Positions 1 to 5,018 of a DNA stretch of 6,499 nucleotides are shown one piece after another. The notes under the pieces were generated by a model. The model had not been told where the DNA came from, made no database searches, and was given only the letters and a program-made list of their open reading frames with translations. Origin of the DNA: an uncultured Verrucomicrobiota bacterium (GTDB taxonomy: Bacteria; Verrucomicrobiota; Verrucomicrobiae; Opitutales; Opitutaceae); NCBI GenBank assembly GCA_946481225.1, contig CAMLNJ010000177.1:1-6499 (forward strand), read 5' to 3'. Numbering within the stretch: position 1 is the stretch's first letter; the number at the start of each line of letters is the position of its first letter. The position numbers and the translations under genes were made by a program.

Positions 1-209
1 CGGGAACGTTTCGGCGCGACCCGCCGGCGGGCGAGATCGAGGCGGTGAAGAATCGGAACACGCAGGGGGATCCGCTGGCGGCCTGCTGGTTGGCTATCGC
101 GGGAGCGGCCTTGATGTGGAGTTGGTGGCCGCCCCGGACGGGCGCGGGCGGAACGCCGCAAAGAAAGGTGAAAAGCGTGAACGGCCGGAGAGAGGCGGTG
201 GCCACATGA
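1..209 (+). CDS. C-terminal end of an unidentified membrane-anchored protein (5' truncated by window edge)
   Basis: An open frame enters from the left edge (first full codon at base 3) and stops with TGA at 207-209, giving 68 visible residues. The visible part has a charged stretch (EIEAVKNRN, residues 11-19). A hydrophobic segment follows at about residues 24-42 (DPLAACWLAIAGAALMWSWW) and fits one transmembrane helix. The last 26 residues form a basic tail (RKVKSVNGRR), probably cytoplasmic. The stop overlaps the next gene's ATG as ATGA, the usual sign of translational coupling in one operon. In Bat/MoxR-type clusters the gene before a large vWA/amidotransferase-like protein is often a BatA- or vWA-type membrane protein, and the C-terminal helix would fit. 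That assignment is inferred from position only, because no diagnostic domain is visible. Confidence that this is a real gene end is good; its identity is open. Confidence 0.65.
   Translation, partial: GTFRRDPPAGEIEAVKNRNTQGDPLAACWLAIAGAALMWSWWPPRTGAGGTPQRKVKSVNGRREAVAT
187..195 (+). promoter_or_regulatory. Probable ribosome binding site of the vWA gene
   Basis: The purine-rich run GGAGAGAGG ends 10 bases before the ATG at 206. It lies inside the coding end of the upstream gene. It supports 206 over the in-frame GTG at 116, which would overlap the upstream gene by more than 90 bases and add about 30 charged residues before the membrane segment. Confidence 0.5.
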
Positions 210-2749
210 GCCTCGGCTTGGGCGCGCCCGAGTGGCTGTTTTTGGTTCCGGCGCTGGGAGCGCTGGGCTGGCGGGTGAAGCGGCTCCGTTTGGGCGAGCC
301 GTTGCGCGTGCTTCTGCTGGCTACGTTGGTGTTAGCCTTGGTCGATCCGCAGGTCCGGGTGGGCGGCGGCGGGCTGGATCTGTGGGTTCTGGTGGATCGG
401 TCCGATTCGGCGGCCGCGTCGGCTGCGGCGCAGGCGCCGGAGGTGGGGGCGATCTTGGAAAAGGCGCGCGGCCGGGACGACCGGGTGTTCTATGTCGACT
501 ACGCGGTGGACGCGCAGCGGCGGGATCAGGGCGACCCGGTCTTGCGCGGGGGCACGGCGAGAACGAACACGGCCGTGGCGCTCGATCTTGCCTTGGGGCA
601 GATGCGCGAGGGACGCCCGGCGCGACTGCTCCTGTTGACGGACGGTTACGCGACGGAGCCCCTCGGCGACGTGGCGGAGAAGGTGCTGCGGCGCGGGGTG
701 CCGTTGGACTACCGGCTGCTGGGCGAGGGCCTGGGCGAGGATGCGCGCGTGGGCGCGGTGGAGACTCCGGCGCGCGTGCTGCCGGGCGAGGCTTTCATGG
801 TGGAGTTCACGGTGCTCGGTCGCGGCGACGGCGAGGTGCCCTGGGAAGTGTGGCGCGGAGGCGAAAAGGCGGCCGCGAGCGGCGTGGCGCGGCTACGCGA
901 CGGCGTGGCGCGGGTGCGGTTGACGGACCGGCTTGGTGGCTCGGGCGCGGTGCGCTACGAGGCGCGGATTTCGCCCAAGGAAGATGCGCATCCGGAAAAT
1001 AACGCGGCGGGCGCCTGGGTCGAGGTGGCCGGCGGAGGCCGCGTGTTGCTGGTGACGAATTATCCGGACGATCCGCTGGCCCGGTTGCTGGCCGCGCAGG
1101 GCTTGCGCGTGGAGGTGGCGCCGAATCCCGGCGCGCTGAACGCGGCGTCGCTGACGGGGGCGCGGCTGGTCGTGCTGAACAATGTGCCGGCGCACCGGGT
1201 CGCCTCGGAGTTCCTGGCCGCGCTGGATTTCTTCGTGCGGGAGCAGGCGGGCGGGTTGCTGATGGTCGGCGGAGAAAACAGCTTTGGCGCGGGAGGGTAT
1301 TTTTCCTCGACGGTGGATCCGCTGCTGCCGGTGTCGATGGAGCTGCGCAAGGAGCACAGGAAGCTGGCCACGGCGATGGCGGTCGTGCTCGACCGCTCGG
1401 GGAGCATGGCGGCGAGCGCGGGGGGCGGCCTGACGAAGATGGACCTCGCGAACACCGGCACGGCGCGGGCGATCGAGCTGCTAGGCAACTTCGACGCGGT
1501 CTCGGTGCATGCGGTGGACTCGGCGCCGCACGAGATAGTCGCGTTGGCGCAGGTGGGACCGAACCGGCAACGCATGCTCGAGTCGGTGCGGCGGATCGTG
1601 AGCACCGGCGGCGGGATCTACGTCTATGAGGGGCTCAAGGCGGGCTGGGAGCAGTTGCGGCGCGCGGAGACGGGGCAACGGCACCTGGTGTTGTTCTCGG
1701 ACGCGGCCGACTCGGAGGAGCCGGGCGATTACGTGAAGTTGCTCGCCGAGATGCGGGCGGCGGGCGTGACGGTGAGCGTGATCGGGCTCGGGTCGGAGAC
1801 GGATGTGGACGCGGCTTTCCTGAAGGACGTGGCGGCGAAGGGCGGGGGGCGGATGTTCTTCACCCGCGACGCGGGAGAACTGCCGGCGATCTTCGCGCAG
1901 GAGACGGTGTCGGTGGCGCGTTCGGCCTTCATCAAGGAGCCGACCGGCTCGTCGGGCACCCCTGGATGGACGGAGATCGCGGCGCGGGCTCCGAAGTGGT
2001 TGTCATCAGTGGATGGATACAACCTGAGCTATTTGCGCGAGGGGGCGACGGCCTCGCTGGTGACGACGGACGAATATCAGGCGCCTTTGGTGGCGGCCTG
2101 GGCGCGGGGCGCGGGGCGGGTGGCGGCGGTCTCGTTTCCGCTCGGTGGAGCATATTCCACGAAGGCGCGGATGTGGCCGGACTACGGCGATTTTGCGCAG
2201 ACCCTGGGCCGCTGGCTGGCGGGCGAGGACGCGCCGGCGGGGCTCGCGGTGCGCACCGAGGTCCGGGGCGAGACCTTGACGGTGGAGTTTTTGCATGACG
2301 AGGCGTGGTCGGGGCGGATCGCGCAAACTCCGCCGGTGGCCGCGCTGGCGGGCAAGGCGGGCGTGGCGCGGGCGCTGGTCTGGGAGAAGATCGAGCCGGG
2401 GATGTTTCGCGCCACGGCGCGGCTGGAACCCGGGCAGGCGGCGCGGGGCGTGGTGCGCGTGGGCGCGGCGGTCTTGCCTTTTGGCCCCTTGGGCACGGCG
2501 GGCGAGGCGGAGTGGGCTTATGATCGGGAAGCGTTGCGGGAGCTGCGTCAACTGGCGGCGCGCAGCGGCGGAGGTGAGCGACTGGATCTGGCGGCGGTGT
2601 GGGATGCGCCGCGGCGGGTGGAGGGGCGAAGCCTGCGCGCCTGGTGGCTGGCGGCGGCGGCGGCGCTGCTGGTGATCGAGGCGGGCGTGGCGCGTTGGGA
2701 TCTAAGACGAGCCCGGCGTTGGAGGTTCTGGCGGGCGGCGGCGGGGTGA
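206..2749 (+). CDS. Membrane protein with two vWA domains and a glutamine amidotransferase-like domain
   Basis: This 847-residue protein starts at the ATG overlapping the upstream stop. Two hydrophobic segments lie near the N-terminus (about 8-22 and 34-49). A first vWA domain spans about 57-175, with MIDAS motif DRSDS (64-68), TNT (120-122) and LLLLTDG (141-147). A beta-rich stretch follows (about 180-275). A class I glutamine-amidotransferase-like domain spans about 278-376, including LVVLNNVPA and GGENSFGAGGY. The second vWA domain (about 388-570) has DRSGS (396-400) and LVLFSDA (494-500). After a further beta-rich region a last hydrophobic helix lies at about 812-828. I see no cysteine anywhere, so the amidotransferase-like fold lacks the nucleophile and is presumably structural or binding. 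In the second vWA domain the usual MIDAS threonine region reads GGGIYVYEGL, without the threonine. Proteins of this architecture are common in Verrucomicrobiota and Planctomycetota beside MoxR/DUF58/Bat genes; their function is poorly known, and metal-dependent protein-protein contact at the envelope is the usual inference. Confidence 0.9.
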   Translation: MSLGLGAPEWLFLVPALGALGWRVKRLRLGEPLRVLLLATLVLALVDPQVRVGGGGLDLWVLVDRSDSAAASAAAQAPEVGAILEKARGRDDRVFYVDYAVDAQRRDQGDPVLRGGTARTNTAVALDLALGQMREGRPARLLLLTDGYATEPLGDVAEKVLRRGVPLDYRLLGEGLGEDARVGAVETPARVLPGEAFMVEFTVLGRGDGEVPWEVWRGGEKAAASGVARLRDGVARVRLTDRLGGSGAVRYEARISPKEDAHPENNAAGAWVEVAGGGRVLLVTNYPDDPLARLLAAQGLRVEVAPNPGALNAASLTGARLVVLNNVPAHRVASEFLAALDFFVREQAGGLLMVGGENSFGAGGYFSSTVDPLLPVSMELRKEHRKLATAMAVVLDRSGSMAASAGGGLTKMDLANTGTARAIELLGNFDAVSVHAVDSAPHEIVALAQVGPNRQRMLESVRRIVSTGGGIYVYEGLKAGWEQLRRAETGQRHLVLFSDAADSEEPGDYVKLLAEMRAAGVTVSVIGLGSETDVDAAFLKDVAAKGGGRMFFTRDAGELPAIFAQETVSVARSAFIKEPTGSSGTPGWTEIAARAPKWLSSVDGYNLSYLREGATASLVTTDEYQAPLVAAWARGAGRVAAVSFPLGGAYSTKARMWPDYGDFAQTLGRWLAGEDAPAGLAVRTEVRGETLTVEFLHDEAWSGRIAQTPPVAALAGKAGVARALVWEKIEPGMFRATARLEPGQAARGVVRVGAAVLPFGPLGTAGEAEWAYDREALRELRQLAARSGGGERLDLAAVWDAPRRVEGRSLRAWWLAAAAALLVIEAGVARWDLRRARRWRFWRAAAG

Positions 2750-2840
2750 TTGTCGGCGCGCGGGCGGGCGGCGGGCCGCGGCGGTGCAAGGGGCGGAGAT
2801 TTGGCTTGGAGCGGGCGGAGGCGGCCAGCACGGTGCGCGG

Positions 2841-3629
2841 ATGTTAAGAATTCTCTTCGTCGGTGACATCGTGGGGCGGCCCGGGCGCGAGATGTTGATG
2901 GAGCGTCTGCCGCGGCTGCGCTCGGAGCTGAAGCTCGACGCGGTGATCGCCAACGGCGAAAACGCCGCGGCGGGCGCGGGCATCAACGGGGGCATCGCGA
3001 AGGGGTTGATCCAGAGCGGCGTGGACGCGATCACGCTGGGCGACCATGTCTGGGACCAGCGCGGCTGGGAGTCCGAGATCGACGATTTTCCCAAGGTATG
3101 CCGTCCGGCCAACCTGCCCGGCGCCTGCCCCGGGGCGGATCATGTGATCGTGAACGTGAAGGGCGTGCGCCTCGCCGTGTTTACCGTGCTCGGGCGGACC
3201 TACATGGGGCTGAAGGCCGAGTGCCCGTTCCTCTGCGCGGACGAGATGATGCGCCGGCTGGCGACGGACGCGGACGCGTTTTTCGTGGAGGCTCACATGG
3301 AGGCCACGAGCGAAAAAATCGCGCTCGGCTGGCATCTTGACGGACGGGCGGTGGCGGTGCTCGGCACGCACACGCATGTGCCGACGGCTGACGCGAGCGT
3401 GCTCCCGAACGGCACGGGGTTCATGTGCGACGTGGGCATGACCGGCCCCTACGCGTCGGTGCTCGGCCGCGAGGTGAAACCGGTGGTGGAGCGTTTTCTC
3501 GACGGAATGCCGCGCAAATTCGAGGTGGCCGAGGGCGACGTGCGCATCTCGGGCGCCATCGTGGATTACGACGAGGTTTCGAAACGCACCGCGAAGGTGG
3601 AGCTGTTGCACCTTCGGCGCGGGCGGTGA
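2841..3629 (+). CDS. TIGR00282/YmdB-family metallophosphoesterase
   Basis: This is a 262-residue cytoplasmic protein, close to the family's roughly 260-265. The family is related to Bacillus YmdB, described as a dimetal phosphodiesterase acting on 2',3'-cyclic nucleotides/cAMP in vitro and affecting biofilm and motility gene expression. Family landmarks occur in order: MLRILFVGDIVG (Asp9), IANGENAA (Glu40, Asn41), TLGDHVWDQ (65-73), RPANLPG (88-94), EAHMEATSEKIALGW (His152), GTHTHVPTAD (His177, His179) and DVGMTGPY (197-204). One expected metal ligand differs: the family's GNH motif reads GDH here, giving Asp68 for Asn. The ATG at 2841 was chosen because the protein then begins like the family; the frame is open further upstream to 2784, but those residues are low-complexity Gly-rich. 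No strong ribosome binding site is visible. The gene lies 91 bases after the vWA gene on the same strand, so a shared transcript is possible. The physiological substrate in this organism is unknown. Confidence 0.93.
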   Translation: MLRILFVGDIVGRPGREMLMERLPRLRSELKLDAVIANGENAAAGAGINGGIAKGLIQSGVDAITLGDHVWDQRGWESEIDDFPKVCRPANLPGACPGADHVIVNVKGVRLAVFTVLGRTYMGLKAECPFLCADEMMRRLATDADAFFVEAHMEATSEKIALGWHLDGRAVAVLGTHTHVPTADASVLPNGTGFMCDVGMTGPYASVLGREVKPVVERFLDGMPRKFEVAEGDVRISGAIVDYDEVSKRTAKVELLHLRRGR

Positions 3630-3653
3630 ACCGGCGGGCCTTCGCCGGCTCAC
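3626..3653. terminator. Inverted repeat between convergent genes, likely bidirectional transcription end
   Basis: CCGGCG (3631-3636) pairs with CGCCGG (3643-3648) around the six-base loop GGCCTT. The stem continues past one A/C mismatch with GTGA (3626-3629, containing the phosphoesterase stop codon) against TCAC (3650-3653). It fills most of the 34-base gap between the rightward phosphoesterase and the leftward PEP-CTERM gene. Its symmetry would serve both strands. No T-run follows on either side, so it is not a canonical intrinsic terminator. Role inferred from position and structure. Confidence 0.5.
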
Positions 3654-3663
3654 GCAGCGGGCG

Positions 3664-4380
3664 TCAGCGCGCTTCCGGACCGCGGCGGCGGACCCGGCGG
3701 GATGCGACCAGCATGAGCCCGCCGGCGCCGAACAGGACGGCGGTCGTGGCCGGTTCGGGAATGGCGCCGATAGTCACCGCTTGGTCCGGCGTCGTTTCGT
3801 AGGCGTAGCCCGAGATGCTCAGGGTGGGCGTCGAATCGAAGGACGTGATGGTCAACCCGACGAAGCCGTAATGGTAGGAGGCGCCGTCCATGAAGCGGAA
3901 TCCGGCGAAATGCACCTGTCCATCGGTCCATTGGCCTTGGTCGGTTGGGCTGCCGAGAATCACCAGGTGGCGGGTGAGCGGCAGTGATTTGTCGCTCGTC
4001 GTATACCAGGCGGCGCCGGCGTCGACGACGGCGCCGGGAGCCAAGGCGGTGACCTGCTCGGGCGGGCCGGGGCTGAAAATGAGCTCCACGTCGTTCAGGC
4101 GTGAATCGAGTCGAACGAATTTCTCCACGAGGCCGCTCGAGCCGAGCGAGTCGCTGATGGTCAGGTCGAGCGAATAGGTGCCGGAGCCGACCGCGATGTT
4201 GGAGATCGAGACGGCTGACGAGGATGTATTCACTCCGCCGACCGGAGGCGAGGGCGCCGGCGTGGACTGGTTTTGATAGGCCGGCACCGAGGACAGATCG
4301 ACGAAAACCAAGGCTCCGCGGGCGGGCAGGAGGGAGCCGACGAGAAGTGGAAGCAACATCCAAGAGGCGGGGTGTTTCAT
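3664..4380 (-). CDS. PEP-CTERM sorting domain protein, secreted
   Basis: This 238-residue exported protein has three regions. Residues 1-23 look like a Sec signal peptide: a basic start (MKHPASW), a hydrophobic core (MLLPLLVGSLLP) and a likely cleavage near ARGA. The middle is Ser/Thr/Gly-rich and probably all beta, with no enzyme motif I recognise. The last 32 residues are a PEP-CTERM sorting signal: IPEPA (207-211), a hydrophobic helix (TTAVLFGAGGLMLVA) and a basic tail (SRRVRRR). The block before it (YHYGFVGLTITSF, then GYAYETTPDQAVTIGAIPEPA) matches a style frequent in verrucomicrobial PEP-CTERM proteins. By family knowledge, an exosortase (EpsH/XrtA type) recognises this signal and links processing to exopolysaccharide-associated surface display; no exosortase is in the window. 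The ATG at 4378-4380 was chosen because it places the signal peptide at the N-terminus; an in-frame ATG at 4459-4461 would add 27 non-signal residues. No clear ribosome binding site is seen. Specific function unknown. Confidence 0.88.
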   Translation of the reverse strand: MKHPASWMLLPLLVGSLLPARGALVFVDLSSVPAYQNQSTPAPSPPVGGVNTSSSAVSISNIAVGSGTYSLDLTISDSLGSSGLVEKFVRLDSRLNDVELIFSPGPPEQVTALAPGAVVDAGAAWYTTSDKSLPLTRHLVILGSPTDQGQWTDGQVHFAGFRFMDGASYHYGFVGLTITSFDSTPTLSISGYAYETTPDQAVTIGAIPEPATTAVLFGAGGLMLVASRRVRRRGPEAR

Positions 4381-4438
4381 TGGAGGAGCGGACGGGCTGG
4401 GGTTACCTGACGGAATGGCGTGAATCGGGGCTTTTACT

Positions 4439-4492
4439 GAAGCGCCCGTAAGGAAAGCCATGCCGGGGATGGGAATGGCTCACAAGCGCTTC
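4439..4492. repeat. Nested inverted repeat in the gap before the PEP-CTERM gene
   Basis: GAAGCGC (4439-4445) is the exact inverse of GCGCTTC (4486-4492). Inside it, AGCCAT (4456-4461) is the exact inverse of ATGGCT (4475-4480). Folded, this gives a 7-pair outer stem, an asymmetric internal loop (10 and 5 bases) and a 6-pair inner stem with a 13-base loop. On the leftward strand it lies 28 bases after the stop of the small membrane protein gene and 58 bases before the PEP-CTERM start. It could end the upstream transcript or form part of the PEP-CTERM leader. There is no T-run after it. I see no convincing promoter in the 140-base gap (4381-4520). Confidence 0.4.
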
Positions 4493-4520
4493 TTCTTGAG
4501 GGATTCACCCGACGTCCGTG

Positions 4521-5018
4521 TTACGAAGGCGTCGCCCTGTGCTTGCCGGCGGATTCTTCGGAGGAGAGTCGTTGGATGTAGGTCGCGAAGTCGGGGTCTT
4601 CTCCGCTGAGAAGCGAAGGCAGGGCTTCGCGGAAATCGGGGCGGCGGCACCATTCGCGCATGTAGTCCTCCCAGGATGCCCAGAGGCGGGCCTCGTCGCG
4701 ATCCATGTCCTCCTCGTAGACGAGGATGTAGGCGCGCTCGAACAGCGCGACGAGGATCTCGAAGAGCACCATGCGGCGTTCCTGCTGCTCGGGCGTGGGC
4801 GGCGCGGCGAGGGCGTTCCGGGTGGTGAGCTGGAGATCGGCGTTCTTGAGGACGAGTTCGAGGAACTCGGCGTATTGGTCCGAGAGGCGGACGTAGACCT
4901 CCTCCTCCTCGTTCTTTCGCTCCTTCCGCTGGTCGCGGAGGTAGACCCAGATGCCGAAGGGGAGGCCGAAGATGGTGACAACGTAGCTGAGCGCCTCGAG
5001 GATTTCCAGAAACGTCAT
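4521..5018 (-). CDS. Small membrane-anchored hypothetical protein with one N-terminal helix
   Basis: This 165-residue protein belongs to no family I can name with confidence. A single transmembrane helix lies at about residues 7-27 (including LSYVVTIFGLPFGIWVYL). A highly charged segment follows at once (RDQRKERKNEEEEVYVRLSDQY, in two parts at 28-37 and 38-49) and probably continues as a long helix to about 62. The rest is acidic and mostly helical, with aromatic-rich patches: VLFEILVALFERAYILVYEED (84-104, in two helical turns groups) and LWASWEDYMREWCRRPDF (112-129). The likely topology is a short periplasmic or membrane-embedded N-terminus with a soluble cytoplasmic domain. Similar short 'helix plus charged linker' proteins occur widely as hypothetical proteins. 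The ATG at 5016-5018 overlaps the stop of the CoA-transferase gene (ATGA), so translation is probably coupled. A perfect inverted repeat sits directly before the start. No function is assigned. Confidence 0.8.
   Translation of the reverse strand: MTFLEILEALSYVVTIFGLPFGIWVYLRDQRKERKNEEEEVYVRLSDQYAEFLELVLKNADLQLTTRNALAAPPTPEQQERRMVLFEILVALFERAYILVYEEDMDRDEARLWASWEDYMREWCRRPDFREALPSLLSGEDPDFATYIQRLSSEESAGKHRATPS

Noticed and set aside
116..118. GTG as the start of the vWA protein
   Set aside because: It would add 30 charged residues ahead of the membrane segment and overlap the upstream gene by 94 bases. The ATG at 206 has a ribosome binding run and an ATGA junction.
198..205. Eight-base palindrome GTGGCCAC immediately before the vWA start
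   Set aside because: It has no loop, so it cannot form an RNA hairpin, and palindromes of this size are common in GC-rich DNA. It probably has no role despite its similar placement to the repeat at 5019-5032.
1932..2831. Long leftward open frame (299 codons), extremely Pro/Arg/Ala-rich
   Set aside because: It lies antisense to the vWA protein gene. Its composition is what the complement of GC-rich Gly/Ala/Arg codons gives, and it shows no domain.
2750..2840. G/C-rich low-complexity spacer between the vWA and phosphoesterase genes, with GCGGC/GCCGC at 2768-2779
   Set aside because: The possible hairpin has a two-base loop and no T-run. I see no convincing promoter, terminator or RNA gene in these 91 bases.
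2844..3653. Leftward open frame (269 codons) antisense to the phosphoesterase
   Set aside because: His/Arg-rich shadow of a gene whose rightward frame has all family motifs.
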